This document shows positions 8,011 through 16,387 of a DNA stretch of 47,047 bases, one piece after another (positions within the stretch are counted from its first letter, which is position 1; each line of letters starts with the position of its first letter). Under the pieces are notes generated by a model, which ran no database searches, was not told the origin of the DNA, and worked only from the letters and a program-made list of their open reading frames with translations. Location: assembly GCA_934256595.1 (NCBI GenBank), contig CAKQOW010000012.1:1-47047 (forward strand), read 5' to 3'. Source of the stretch: an uncultured Clostridia bacterium. GTDB lineage: Bacteria; Bacillota; Clostridia; Peptostreptococcales; Anaerovoracaceae. Both the position numbers and the translations under genes were made by a program.

Positions 8011-9072
8011 ATGTTTGATAAATTAGACTTTATACTTGAAAAATACGAGGAGCTTGCTTTAAAGGTATCAGACCCCGATATCATAAACAATCAGCCTGTA
8101 TGGCAGAAACATGTCAAAGAAATGGGAGAGATGGAGCCCCTCGTTAACAAATACAAAGAATACAAGACAACTAAGGATAATATAGCGGCCGCAAAGGAAA
8201 TGCTCGACGATCCCGACGAGGAGATGCGTGAGATGGCCAAGCTGGAGCTTTCAGAGGGACAGGAAAAACTGGAGCAGATAGAAGAGGAGCTCAAAATCCT
8301 CATGCTGCCTAAGGACCCTAACGATGACAAAAACGTAATCCTTGAAGTCCGCGCAGGCACAGGCGGAGATGAAGCGGCGCTGTTTGGTGCAGACCTGCTC
8401 AGAATGTATATGAGATATGCAGAGCGCAAGGGCTGGAAAACAGAGCTTATGGAGATCAACGAAACAGGCATAGGCGGAATCAAGGAGGCCGTAATGCTTA
8501 TCAAGGGCAAAGGCGCATACTCAAGACTTAAATTCGAGAGCGGAGCTCACAGAGTTCAGCGCGTGCCCGAAACCGAATCCAGCGGCAGAGTTCATACCTC
8601 AGCGGCTACAGTTGCGGTGCTTCCTGAGGTTGATGATGTAGAAGTGGATCTGAACCCTAACGACGTAAGAGTTGATGTGTATCGTGCGTCCGGTAACGGC
8701 GGACAGTGCGTAAACACTACAGACTCTGCCGTAAGACTTACTCACGAGCCTACAGGCCTTGTAGTAACCTGCCAGGATGAGAAATCACAACTTAAAAATA
8801 AAGAAAAAGCTTTCAAGGTTTTAAGATCAAGACTTTATGATATGAAAGTGCAGGAGCAGCACAAGGAAATCTCAGACGCCAGAAAGAGTCAGGTCGGCTC
8901 CGGCGACAGAAGTGAGAGAATCAGAACCTATAACTTCCCGCAGGGAAGAATATCAGACCACAGAATCGGTCTTACACTTTACAAGCTTGACTCCTTTATA
9001 GACGGAGATCTTGACGAGGTAATAGATGCGCTGATTACAGAAGATCAGGCAGAGAAGATGAAGGAATTCTAA
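8011..9072 (+). CDS. prfA: Peptide chain release factor 1
   Basis: Reads UAA and UAG stop codons and releases the finished chain. The 353-residue protein shows the RF1 codon-reading motif PET (186-188, in QRVPETESSGRVHTSAATVAV) and the catalytic GGQ (230-232, in ASGNGGQCVN). The GGQ glutamine is the target of PrmC encoded at 2466-3383. It heads a tight operon with tsaC/sua5 (1 base gap), rpiB and upp. A GAGGTG site precedes the ATG. Confidence 0.98.
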   Translation: MFDKLDFILEKYEELALKVSDPDIINNQPVWQKHVKEMGEMEPLVNKYKEYKTTKDNIAAAKEMLDDPDEEMREMAKLELSEGQEKLEQIEEELKILMLPKDPNDDKNVILEVRAGTGGDEAALFGADLLRMYMRYAERKGWKTELMEINETGIGGIKEAVMLIKGKGAYSRLKFESGAHRVQRVPETESSGRVHTSAATVAVLPEVDDVEVDLNPNDVRVDVYRASGNGGQCVNTTDSAVRLTHEPTGLVVTCQDEKSQLKNKEKAFKVLRSRLYDMKVQEQHKEISDARKSQVGSGDRSERIRTYNFPQGRISDHRIGLTLYKLDSFIDGDLDEVIDALITEDQAEKMKEF

Positions 9073-9073
9073 T

Positions 9074-10072
9074 ATGGAAACTAAAATTCTCGAACCCACA
9101 AAAGAAAACATCACCTGCGCGGGCAGACTGCTGGCGGAGGGCGGCATTGTGGCATTTCCGACAGAAACAGTATACGGGCTCGGAGCCGATGCGTTTAATG
9201 AAGAGGCTGTCAAAGCTGTATATGCTGCCAAGGGCAGACCAAGCGACAACCCTATGATAGTTCATATTGCAAGAGCAAGCGACATAGGGCAGCTTACACC
9301 GAGATTAAGCGAGGACATAGTTGCTCTCATAGAGAACTTCTGGCCGGGACCGCTTACCATGGTAGTAAAGAAAAAACCGGGAATACCCGATGCTACAACA
9401 GGCGGACTTGACACAGTGGGCATCAGACTTCCCGATACGCAGACTGCAAGAGAGCTTATAGAGGCGGCAGGCTGTCCCATAGCGGCGCCAAGCGCCAATA
9501 TTTCCGGCAGACCTTCACCGACAAAGGCTCAGCATGTAATCGATGACCTTTCCGGCAAGATAGATGCCATAGTCAAAGGTGATGACTGCAGAGTCGGCAT
9601 AGAGTCCACAGTTCTTGACGTTACGGGAGATACACCTGTAATACTGCGCCCCGGCATTATAACGGCGGAGCAGATAGAGGCGGTTTTAGACAAAAAAGTC
9701 GAGATAGACCCTGCGGTTCTGAAGCAGAACACAGACGGCAGCCTTAAACCAAAGGCGCCCGGAATGAAATACAAGCACTACGCGCCTAAGGCGGATATGG
9801 TTGTAATCGAGGGCCAGAGAGAGAAGGTTAAAAAAGAAATCGAAAGATTAAAGGGTCTAAACGAGCAGCTGGGCAACAGGGTGGGAGTAATCCTGTTCGA
9901 AGAAAAAGCTTTCATTGAGGCGGCGCATGATTTCTTTGCAAGGCTCAGAGAGCTTGACAAGGAGGATGTGGACCTGATACTTGCGGGAGCGCTTTCGGAT
10001 ATAGACGGAGTCGGTTTTGCGGTAATGAACAGAATGCTCAAATCGGCAGGATACAATATAGTAAGAGTATAG
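9074..10072 (+). CDS. tsaC: Threonylcarbamoyl-AMP synthase, Sua5 type
   Basis: Makes L-threonylcarbamoyladenylate from threonine, bicarbonate and ATP, the first step of t6A modification at position 37 of ANN-decoding tRNAs. The 332-residue protein is the long two-domain Sua5/YwlC form. The YrdC-like catalytic domain (about 8-205) has FPTETVYGLGADA (28-40), KGRPSDNP (53-60) and PSANISGRPSPT. It is followed by the PGMKYKHYAPKA linker and the Sua5 C-domain (to 332). It starts 1 base after prfA, so translation is coupled; pairing of RF1 with Sua5 is common in Bacillota. Confidence 0.95.
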   Translation: METKILEPTKENITCAGRLLAEGGIVAFPTETVYGLGADAFNEEAVKAVYAAKGRPSDNPMIVHIARASDIGQLTPRLSEDIVALIENFWPGPLTMVVKKKPGIPDATTGGLDTVGIRLPDTQTARELIEAAGCPIAAPSANISGRPSPTKAQHVIDDLSGKIDAIVKGDDCRVGIESTVLDVTGDTPVILRPGIITAEQIEAVLDKKVEIDPAVLKQNTDGSLKPKAPGMKYKHYAPKADMVVIEGQREKVKKEIERLKGLNEQLGNRVGVILFEEKAFIEAAHDFFARLRELDKEDVDLILAGALSDIDGVGFAVMNRMLKSAGYNIVRV

Positions 10073-10081
10073 GAGAACAAA

Positions 10082-10513
10082 ATGAAAATAGCTTTAGCTT
10101 CAGATCATGGCGGATACGCCCTCAAGGAAACAGTTAAAAAATATCTGACAGAGAGAAATATAGAGGTTCTGGATCTGGGTACAGATTCAGAGAAGTCGGT
10201 GGATTATCCGGTATTCGGCAAAGCGGCGGCAGAGGCCGTTGCAGACGGCAGAGCAGACAGGGGCATCGTATGCTGCGGTACCGGTATCGGAATATCAATT
10301 GCCGCAAATAAAGTTAAAGGCATCAGATGCGCATTATGCACAGACGTGCATATGGCAGAGATGACACGCAGACACAACGATGCAAATATGCTTGCAATGG
10401 GAGGCAGGACAACTGATGAAAAAACAGCTCTTGAAATCACAGCGGCATGGCTTGATACAGAGTTCGAGGGCGGCAGACATCAGAGAAGAGTTGATATGCT
10501 TAATAATATGTAG
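10082..10513 (+). CDS. rpiB: Ribose-5-phosphate isomerase B
   Basis: Interconverts ribulose 5-phosphate and ribose 5-phosphate in the non-oxidative pentose phosphate pathway. The 143-residue protein has the RpiB/LacAB pattern: ASDHGGYALKE (6-16), the phosphate loop and catalytic Cys in CCGTGIGISIAANK (64-77, active-site Cys65), and RRHNDANML (95-103). It lies 9 bases after tsaC in the prfA operon; ribose 5-phosphate feeds PRPP, the co-substrate of the next gene product. Confidence 0.95.
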   Translation: MKIALASDHGGYALKETVKKYLTERNIEVLDLGTDSEKSVDYPVFGKAAAEAVADGRADRGIVCCGTGIGISIAANKVKGIRCALCTDVHMAEMTRRHNDANMLAMGGRTTDEKTALEITAAWLDTEFEGGRHQRRVDMLNNM

Positions 10514-10542
10514 TTAATTATAAATACTATGGAGGTAGCAAA

Positions 10543-11172
10543 ATGGGTAAAGTTTATGTATTTGATCATCCGTTAATTCAGCACAAGACAGCAATAATCA
10601 GAAAGACAGAAACATCAACTAAGGATTTCAGACAGCTGGTAAAAGAGATTTCAATGCTTATGGGATATGAGGCAACAAGACAGCTTCCTTTGGAAGAAGT
10701 TGATATCGAAACTCCAATCTGCAAGACTACAGTTAAGATGCTCAAGGGCGAGGATATAGCAATCGTTCCTATTTTAAGAGCAGGACTTGGAATGGTAGAC
10801 GGTATGCTTGAGCTTGTACCTAATGCCAAGGTAGGCCATGTGGGACTTTACAGAGATCCTGAAACTCACGAGCCGGTAGAATACTACTGCAAACTGCCTG
10901 CAGATATAGACAAGAGACAGATATTTGTAGTTGACCCTATGCTTGCAACAGGCGGCTCTGCTGCGGCAGCTATTGATTTTGTCAAGGCAAGAGGCGGCAA
11001 GGATATCATATTTATGTGCCTTATCGCTGCACCTGAGGGAATTGAAGCTCTGCAGAAAGCTCACCCTGATGTTGATATATTCATCGCAGCCAAAGATGAA
11101 AAATTAAACGAAAACGCTTATATAGTTCCGGGTCTCGGAGACGCAGGCGACAGAATATTCGGTACGAAGTAA
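10543..11172 (+). CDS. upp: Uracil phosphoribosyltransferase
   Basis: Salvages uracil with PRPP to give UMP. The 209-residue protein carries the PRPP-binding signature VDPMLATGGS (130-139) and the uracil-binding C-terminal block VPGLGDAGDRIFGT. A GGAGGT site precedes the ATG. It is the fourth gene of the prfA-tsaC-rpiB-upp run. Confidence 0.97.
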   Translation: MGKVYVFDHPLIQHKTAIIRKTETSTKDFRQLVKEISMLMGYEATRQLPLEEVDIETPICKTTVKMLKGEDIAIVPILRAGLGMVDGMLELVPNAKVGHVGLYRDPETHEPVEYYCKLPADIDKRQIFVVDPMLATGGSAAAAIDFVKARGGKDIIFMCLIAAPEGIEALQKAHPDVDIFIAAKDEKLNENAYIVPGLGDAGDRIFGTK

Positions 11173-11274
11173 TGAAACGCCGGACAGATCCTGCACTCTT
11201 TGTTAACAGACCCAGAGATGTCAATAATGCCTGAGGAGCGTTAAACAGAGAAAATTACGGAGGAAACAGACAAA

Positions 11275-12606
11275 ATGAATCACATACCTGATAATGTTAG
11301 TAAATATGATAACGTTTATGACGTTCTCAAAGAAAGAGGATTTATAGAACAGACCACTGATGATGAGGGAATAAGAAAACTTCTGGGAGAAGAGAAAATC
11401 AAATTCTATATCGGATTTGACCCTACTGCAGACTGTCTTCATGTAGGGCACTTCATGCAGGTTATAATTATGATGTACATGCAGAAATACGGACATACAC
11501 CGGTAGTCCTTATAGGCGGCGGTACAACTATGATAGGCGACCCTTCCGGAAGATCTGATATGAGACAGATGATGACTCAGGATACAATCAGAGAAAACGG
11601 ACTCAAATTCAAGGCGCTGTTTGACAGATTTATCGAATTCGATGAAGAATGGAAATACGTTCCTTCGGGAAGCGTTCTTGAAAAGGGCTCATACAACAAA
11701 GAGCCTGAAGCAGGCAAGGCAATCTGTGTCAACAATGCAGACTGGCTTCTGGGATTTAACTATCTTGAGTTCATAAGAGATATAGGCAGCAGATTTTCAG
11801 TAAACGCAATGCTCAGAGCAGAGTGCTTCAAGCAGAGAATGGAAAAAGGCCTGTCATTCCTTGAATTCAACTATATGCTGCTGCAGTCATACGACTTCTA
11901 TGCACTTGCAAGAGACTTAGACTGCAAGATAGAATTCGGCGGCAACGACCAGTGGAGCAATATCCTGTTTGGTGCGGATCTGGCAAGAAGACTTTTAGGT
12001 AAGGACAACTACTACGGTATGACATTCTCGCTCCTTACAAACAGTGAGGGCAAGAAGATGGGTAAGACTCAGAAAGGCGCTCTGTGGCTTGATGCAGACA
12101 AGACTTCGCCGTTTGAGTTTTATCAGTACTGGAGAAATGTAGATGATGCTGATGTAAACAAGTGCCTCAGAATGCTTACATTCTTACCTATGGAAGAGGT
12201 AGAAAGACTTTCAGCACTTGAGGGCGCGGAAATCAACAAGGCAAAGGAAATCCTCGCATTTGAGGTTACCAAGCTTGTTCACGGAGAAGAAGCGGCAACA
12301 AAGGCTCAGGAGGGCGCAAAAGCAGCATTCTCAGGAGGAGCTGCTCTTGATAATATTCCGGCGGTAACAATGGACAAGGCGAATTTCGAAGGAGAAGGTA
12401 TGGGCGTTGTAAACCTTATCAGAGAAATCGGAGTTGTTCCTACAAATTCAGAGGGTTTCAGAACTATCAAGCAGGGCGGTCTTGAAATCGCCGGCAGCAA
12501 GGTTACAGATCCTAAGATGATGATTACTGCAGATATGTTTGATGATGCAGGCAAGCTCCTTGTCAAGAAAGGCAAGAAAACCTACAGAATGGTAGAGCTT
12601 GGATAG
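11275..12606 (+). CDS. tyrS: Tyrosyl-tRNA synthetase
   Basis: Charges tRNA-Tyr. The 443-residue class I enzyme has HVGH (56-59), the tyrosine-binding region GGNDQWSNI (222-230), KMGKT (261-265) as the KMSKS loop, and a C-terminal S4-like RNA-binding domain (about 375-443). It is somewhat longer than the common form of about 420 residues, with an extension at about 126-150. The 102-base gap from upp contains no T-box: I found no specifier stem or terminator/antiterminator. It may therefore be read from the upp transcript or from a promoter I cannot place. Confidence 0.96.
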   Translation: MNHIPDNVSKYDNVYDVLKERGFIEQTTDDEGIRKLLGEEKIKFYIGFDPTADCLHVGHFMQVIIMMYMQKYGHTPVVLIGGGTTMIGDPSGRSDMRQMMTQDTIRENGLKFKALFDRFIEFDEEWKYVPSGSVLEKGSYNKEPEAGKAICVNNADWLLGFNYLEFIRDIGSRFSVNAMLRAECFKQRMEKGLSFLEFNYMLLQSYDFYALARDLDCKIEFGGNDQWSNILFGADLARRLLGKDNYYGMTFSLLTNSEGKKMGKTQKGALWLDADKTSPFEFYQYWRNVDDADVNKCLRMLTFLPMEEVERLSALEGAEINKAKEILAFEVTKLVHGEEAATKAQEGAKAAFSGGAALDNIPAVTMDKANFEGEGMGVVNLIREIGVVPTNSEGFRTIKQGGLEIAGSKVTDPKMMITADMFDDAGKLLVKKGKKTYRMVELG

Positions 12607-12628
12607 ATAAACAGCTTTAATATGGACT

Positions 12629-12652
12629 AAAAGACCGCTTTGGCGGTCTTTT
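12629..12652 (+). terminator. tyrS terminator
   Basis: Stem AAAAGACCGC / GCGGTCTTTT with a short TTTG loop, placed 22 bases after the tyrS stop. Confidence 0.92.
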
Positions 12653-12674
12653 ATATTGCGGCGAAATTGTAAGC

Positions 12675-12718
12675 AACTGCTGCTTTTGATTGACAGTAAG
12701 CAGTTCCTGTGGCAGAAT
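12675..12718 (+). promoter_or_regulatory. Promoter for the lipoprotein gene, with inverted repeat
   Basis: A perfect -35 TTGACA (12690-12695) is followed after 17 bases by CAGAAT (12713-12718). An inverted repeat AACTGCT (12675-12681) / AGCAGTT (12699-12705) brackets the -35 and could be an operator. Confidence 0.5.
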
Positions 12719-12776
12719 GGACATAAGAAAAAGACGGAAAATTATGTCAACTATGGCTAAAGAGAGAGGGTATAAA

Positions 12777-13376
12777 ATGAAGAAAAAGCTTTTATTTGCG
12801 GTTATGTGTATTCTGGCTGTTGCAGTTATTACTGCGGCCTGCGGCAGCTCAGAGGATAAAGATCAGAGCGCTGCGGGACAGATAGGCAGCGAAATGAGCG
12901 ACAGCGTTCAGAACCTTATAGAAAACGGCAATGATGAGCCTATGGGAACTATAAACGGTGAAGATATATCAAAGGCCTACTTCAAAATGAGAAGCGAGCT
13001 TTACAGAGTATGCGGATTCGAAAAACCTGCGGACTCTGCGTGGGAAGAACTGAAACTTGAAGCAGCTGAGAGGGAATTTGCAGAGGCAAAGGGAATACTG
13101 CCGAGTGAGGATGAAATTCTGGAATATACAAAGCAGCAGCGTGAAACTGCAGAGTCTACGGAAGAGAGTCATAGTGTTATCAGAGAGATGCTTCAGAATA
13201 TCGGAATGACAGAGGACTACTACTGGAATGTATATCAGCCAAAGTATGAGTCTCCGGTAATACTTACAAAGGGCAATATAGAGAAATACAAGACAGCAAA
13301 CAACCTTGACAAGGTGGATTACAAAGAGGTAGAGGCAGTTATTACAGACAGAGACTATTATGAAAGTCTTAACTAA
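12777..13376 (+). CDS. Lipoprotein, SurA-N-like, unknown function
   Basis: A 199-residue secreted lipoprotein. The N-terminus has lysines, a hydrophobic core and a lipobox ending ITAAC, giving a lipidated Cys22. A low-complexity linker follows (23-60), then a helical charged region with a G-TINGEDISKAYF start (from about 60) like the N-terminal part of SurA/PrsA-type chaperones. No parvulin isomerase domain is visible. I chose the ATG at 12777 because a GAGAGAGGG site precedes it and the signal peptide begins there; an upstream open frame exists but starts inside the promoter. It would sit on the outer face of the membrane, perhaps helping a partner protein fold. Confidence 0.8.
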   Translation: MKKKLLFAVMCILAVAVITAACGSSEDKDQSAAGQIGSEMSDSVQNLIENGNDEPMGTINGEDISKAYFKMRSELYRVCGFEKPADSAWEELKLEAAEREFAEAKGILPSEDEILEYTKQQRETAESTEESHSVIREMLQNIGMTEDYYWNVYQPKYESPVILTKGNIEKYKTANNLDKVDYKEVEAVITDRDYYESLN

Positions 13377-13394
13377 GGTATATAAAGGTGCATT

Positions 13395-13742
13395 ATGGCG
13401 GGAACAATTGAGAGATTAAAAAACTATGCAGTCTGCTATCATCAGATTACTAAAAAAAGGCGATTGACAAAATCATATGTTCTGTGGGCGGTGCTGCCCG
13501 GTGTGCTGTTGCTCAGAGCGCCGGAATTTACGGTTAATCTTACGCAGAGGCTGCCGGTATATGCGCTGCTTTTAGCGGCGGTATTTGCCATTGCATATAT
13601 AGGAGACTACAGACAGATGACTAAAGCGGAAGCGGATACATTGTCACCGCAGGAAATCAGACTGTACTGCATAGGCAACTTCATAATAGCGGCACTGGGG
13701 ACTGCGCTTTTGTGCCTGCTTGCTGTGTTGCTGAATACATAG
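13395..13742 (+). CDS. Small three-helix membrane protein, unknown
   Basis: I do not recognise a family. The 115-residue product has a basic N-terminal 25 residues and hydrophobic segments at about 26-42, 52-69 and 93-113. It lies 18 bases after the lipoprotein gene with its own AAAGGTG site, so the two are probably co-transcribed and may act together at the membrane. Confidence 0.7.
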   Translation: MAGTIERLKNYAVCYHQITKKRRLTKSYVLWAVLPGVLLLRAPEFTVNLTQRLPVYALLLAAVFAIAYIGDYRQMTKAEADTLSPQEIRLYCIGNFIIAALGTALLCLLAVLLNT

Positions 13743-13819
13743 ATTAAGGTAATTAAAATATTTACAGGTAGACAGGCTGTTTGGGCTGGACTTGCTTCAG
13801 TTCAGATGGCTTTTGTATG

Positions 13820-13963
13820 TAAACCGCCCGATAAAGGCAGGAAAATGCATTTAAAGCGGCGGTTTGAACGCAAAAAAGGCTGTTGACCGCCGCTTAAAAC
13901 CCAAAAACCCCGTTTAAAGCGGCGGTTTGGCTACAAAAAAAGGGTATTTCCGCCGGATTAAAC
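13820..13963. repeat. Cluster of short palindromic repeats
   Basis: The 17-base unit TTTAAAGCGGCGGTTTG occurs identically at 13850-13866 and 13913-13929, 63 bases apart. Between them is the inverted copy ACCGCCGCTTAAAA (13886-13899), which can pair 13 of 14 bases with either. A shorter inverted piece (AAACCGCC, 13821-13828) and a degenerate inverted copy (TTTCCGCCGGATTAAAC, 13947-13963) flank them. The centre can fold into two mutually exclusive hairpins. The 307-base gap from 13743 to 14049 holds this cluster and nothing else that I can identify. Confidence 0.75.
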
Positions 13964-14049
13964 AAGATTGTATATGCGTCTTATCCCATACGGCCTCTGT
14001 ATTCGCTGTGTATAATCTGCTCCATTATATTTGGCTTTGAGCTGAGCTG

Positions 14050-14793
14050 TTAATAGGTATAATTAAAACAGAATTCACCCTCTGTTCTTTCTTTGAGCTT
14101 TTCTATCTTCACATAGTAGGTTCCTTTATCGAGTTCTTTCTCTGCTGATGCTGACATAGTGTACTGACCTGCCTCTGGCGTTTCCGGTGAGCTTTCAAGC
14201 AAAGCCTTGCCTCCTGCATCATAAACAGTCATCTTTGACGGCATGGAGCTGTAGCACCAGAAGTCAAACAGCACCTGAGTTTTTTTAGGTAAAGTGAATT
14301 TGTACCATGTCAGGTTTTCTGTCTCGGTGAATATATTTCCCAGTCCGCCGTTGTTTTCTACACTTAAGGCCTCGGACTTTTCGGTATGAAGTGCAGGCTC
14401 GTATTTTTTCTGATATTCGGTATAGGCGCCGTTTTTCATCATTGTAATACGTATCTGGTAGGTGCCGGGGTCAAGTATTTTACTTAATGAAGCGCATGTA
14501 TCGTCTACAGACGATTTGGAGAGTTTATGCCATTTGCCGTTTCTTTTTTCTTCAAGTACAAACTTATTTATCAGAGGCGCGCCGGGTTCTGTGTAAATGC
14601 TTACGGTGCCGCGGCGCTCCATATCAACAGGAACAATCAGGTTTTCATAGGGCAGATTTGTTTTCACGTAGCCGGCATAGGAGCTTTCAAGGTCTATAAG
14701 TTTTGCCTTGCCAAAGCACAGGAACATTATGACTGCTGCGCATATGATAAGGATTGCGGCTGCTGTAATTTTCTTTGCGGATATATTTCTCAT
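14050..14793 (-). CDS. Membrane-anchored or secreted beta-sandwich protein
   Basis: A 247-residue protein with an N-terminal signal or anchor helix (about 9-30) and an extracellular part with two strand-rich repeats. The second (about 155-247, ending in GTYYVKIEKL...FNYTY) looks like a bacterial pre-peptidase C-type domain, used by secreted proteins as a binding or folding module. I placed the start at 14793 because AGGAGG lies 9 bases upstream; an open frame continues further but has no start signal. The gene is divergent from the LytTR regulator and is a natural candidate target of it. No enzymatic motif is visible. Confidence 0.75.
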   Translation of the reverse strand: MRNISAKKITAAAILIICAAVIMFLCFGKAKLIDLESSYAGYVKTNLPYENLIVPVDMERRGTVSIYTEPGAPLINKFVLEEKRNGKWHKLSKSSVDDTCASLSKILDPGTYQIRITMMKNGAYTEYQKKYEPALHTEKSEALSVENNGGLGNIFTETENLTWYKFTLPKKTQVLFDFWCYSSMPSKMTVYDAGGKALLESSPETPEAGQYTMSASAEKELDKGTYYVKIEKLKERTEGEFCFNYTY

Positions 14794-14870
14794 TGCGTAT
14801 CGCCTCCTCAAAATCAAGTATAGATATGGCGGAAGTAAAATGCAAGCCTGATATTTGGCATTAATATATT

Positions 14871-14902
14871 TACCACTTGCAGCCGTATTCCTACCACTTG
14901 CA
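14871..14902 (+). promoter_or_regulatory. Paired direct repeat, likely LytTR binding site
   Basis: TACCACTTGCA occurs identically at 14871-14881 and 14892-14902. The 21-base period is two helical turns, as in known LytTR operators. The pair ends 9 bases before the -35 of the adjacent LytTR gene, a position suited to activation. It also lies in the region divergent from the secreted protein gene at 14050-14793. Confidence 0.75.
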
Positions 14903-14911
14903 TAAAACCTG

Positions 14912-14939
14912 TTTACAGTTTTTTTAAAGGTGGTACAAT
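14912..14939 (+). promoter_or_regulatory. Promoter of the LytTR / LiaF-like operon
   Basis: TTTACA (14912-14917) and TACAAT (14934-14939) are separated by 16 bases, directly downstream of the paired repeat. Confidence 0.65.
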
Positions 14940-14970
14940 TGATACATAAACAGGGACAGGAGGAGATGCG

Positions 14971-15420
14971 GTGAAGATACGAATAGAAACAGATACAGAT
15001 ATCGAAGAAGAAATCGTAATAAAATGCAGACAGCTTACTCCTGAAATAATAAGGCTCCAGCAGGCGCTTACAGAGGCGGCGGGCGGCAGCAGGCAGCTTG
15101 CGCTTTTCAGAGGCGATACGGAGTATTACATAGAAACGGCAGAAATACTTTTCTTTGAAACAGAGGGCAGCGCTGTTACGGCGCATACCGCCGCAGAGGT
15201 ATACGAAACAAGACTCAGGCTGTATGAGCTTGAGGAGCTGCTTCCGGCGTCGTTTATGAGGATATCCAAATCGTCTATTGTGAATACCGACAGGATATAT
15301 TCGATAAACAGAAACCTGACAGCCTCAAGCGCGGTGGAGTTTCAGGGCACGCACAAGCAGGTATATGTATCAAGAGGTTATTACAAGGCATTAAAAGAAA
15401 AACTTGAAGAAAAGAGGTAG
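14971..15420 (+). CDS. LytTR-domain transcription regulator without receiver
   Basis: A 149-residue DNA-binding protein whose C-terminal two thirds (about 45-147) form a LytTR domain, seen in YYIETAEILFFETEG, FMRISKSSIVNTDRIYSI and VYVSRGYYKALKEKL. The N-terminal 40 residues are not a response-regulator receiver, so it is not a classical two-component regulator. It starts at GTG 14971 behind a GGAGGAG site; a nearby ATG at 14966 is out of frame. It is followed after 6 bases by a LiaF-like membrane protein gene. Pairs of a short LytTR protein and a membrane partner are known as LytTR regulatory systems, in which the membrane protein restrains the regulator. Autoregulation through the upstream repeats is inferred. 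Confidence 0.9.
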   Translation: MKIRIETDTDIEEEIVIKCRQLTPEIIRLQQALTEAAGGSRQLALFRGDTEYYIETAEILFFETEGSAVTAHTAAEVYETRLRLYELEELLPASFMRISKSSIVNTDRIYSINRNLTASSAVEFQGTHKQVYVSRGYYKALKEKLEEKR

Positions 15421-15426
15421 ATATTT

Positions 15427-16164
15427 ATGAAGAGAAGAGGAAGATGGTTTTACGGACTGATTTTAATAGCAATAGCGCTGCTGCTCATACTGAGCCAGCT
15501 GGGACTCATAACTGCAACTATAGGCATATGGAGCATACTGATGGGAGTTCTGGCAGCCGCAATGCTTGTTCACGGAATTGCAGAGCGCAGCTTCTTTGAG
15601 ATATTCTGCGCGCTGGGTATTGCTCTTGTCACCTTTGATGAGGTGCTGTCGCTTCCGAATATATCGGTATGGATAGTAATAATTGTGGTAATACTGCTTT
15701 CGGCAGGCTTTGAATGTCTTTTTCCCAGAAGAAAAAGAACAAACCACCACAGAGATAGCGATGAGAAATGGCAGCCCTATGAGGACGAAAATCAGACGGG
15801 AGAGTACCAGCAGGTAAAAGAAGAAAACAGAGACGGACATATATACTGCTACAACCGCTTCGGAGCCGCAGCCAAGTACATAACCTGCGAGGATCTCAAA
15901 GGCGCGGAACTTGAAAACTCCTTTGGAGAGCTCAAAGTATATTTTGACAATGCAAAGATAACAGAGCCGTCTATAGATATACGTGTTAATAACAGGTTTG
16001 GCAGTATGGTGCTGTATGTGCCGTCAGCATGGAATGTGGTTTCGGATATAAGTGTTTTTCTTGCATCATCTGAACACGAGAGCAGATTTACAGCATCGGG
16101 CGGACCTAAGGTAAATGTAGGCGGCAGCGTAACCTGCGGAGAAGTTAAGATAATATATGTTTAA
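15427..16164 (+). CDS. LiaF-like membrane protein
   Basis: A 245-residue protein with about four N-terminal membrane helices (8-100; LiaF-TM / DUF5668-like), a charged hydrophilic linker (101-138), and a C-terminal strand-repeat domain. The latter shows NRFGAAAKY..., SFGELKVYFDNA and NRFGSMVLYVPSAW, the pattern of the LiaF C-terminal domain. In Bacillus, LiaF inhibits the cell-envelope stress system LiaRS. Here the neighbour is a LytTR regulator instead of LiaRS, 6 bases upstream in the same operon, so this protein is the probable membrane sensor or inhibitor. Confidence 0.85.
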   Translation: MKRRGRWFYGLILIAIALLLILSQLGLITATIGIWSILMGVLAAAMLVHGIAERSFFEIFCALGIALVTFDEVLSLPNISVWIVIIVVILLSAGFECLFPRRKRTNHHRDSDEKWQPYEDENQTGEYQQVKEENRDGHIYCYNRFGAAAKYITCEDLKGAELENSFGELKVYFDNAKITEPSIDIRVNNRFGSMVLYVPSAWNVVSDISVFLASSEHESRFTASGGPKVNVGGSVTCGEVKIIYV

Positions 16165-16179
16165 TTAAGCCTTGCAAAG

Positions 16180-16221
16180 GACAGACAGGACATAAAATTT
16201 ATGCTCTGCCTGTCTTTTTTT
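16180..16221 (+). terminator. Terminator after the LiaF-like gene
   Basis: AGACAGG and CATAAA pair with TTTATG and CCTGTCT, with a small internal bulge, followed by seven T residues. Confidence 0.85.
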
Positions 16222-16273
16222 AAAAAATTTTTGGGCTCGTAAACGTTGGAAAACAGGCGTTTTGTGAAAATTG

Positions 16274-16300
16274 TTAGCACTCTTTGACAGTGAGTGCTAA
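16274..16300 (+). promoter_or_regulatory. CIRCE element (HrcA operator) upstream of clpB
   Basis: TTAGCACTC, a 9-base spacer, then GAGTGCTAA: a perfect match to the CIRCE consensus. HrcA binding here would repress clpB until heat stress. Confidence 0.97.
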
Positions 16301-16307
16301 AAAAGTG

Positions 16308-16336
16308 TTTACTTTTTGCTTCAACAGGTATATTAT
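16308..16336 (+). promoter_or_regulatory. Probable clpB promoter
   Basis: TTTACT (16308-16313) and TATTAT (16331-16336) are 17 bases apart, just downstream of the CIRCE. A TTGACA inside the CIRCE spacer (16284-16289) is an alternative -35, but it pairs only with a poor -10. Confidence 0.5.
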
Positions 16337-16387
16337 ATAAATATAGAGATTGCTAATACAGATATATTGATTATGGGGGTAAGATAT

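Noticed and set aside
11173..11274. A T-box leader before tyrS
   Set aside because: Only 102 bases, with no T-box core sequence and no terminator hairpin.
14794..15186. N-terminal extension of the secreted beta-sandwich protein to 378 residues
   Set aside because: It would be antisense to the LytTR gene and lacks a start signal, whereas ATG 14793 has AGGAGG at the right distance and begins a signal sequence.
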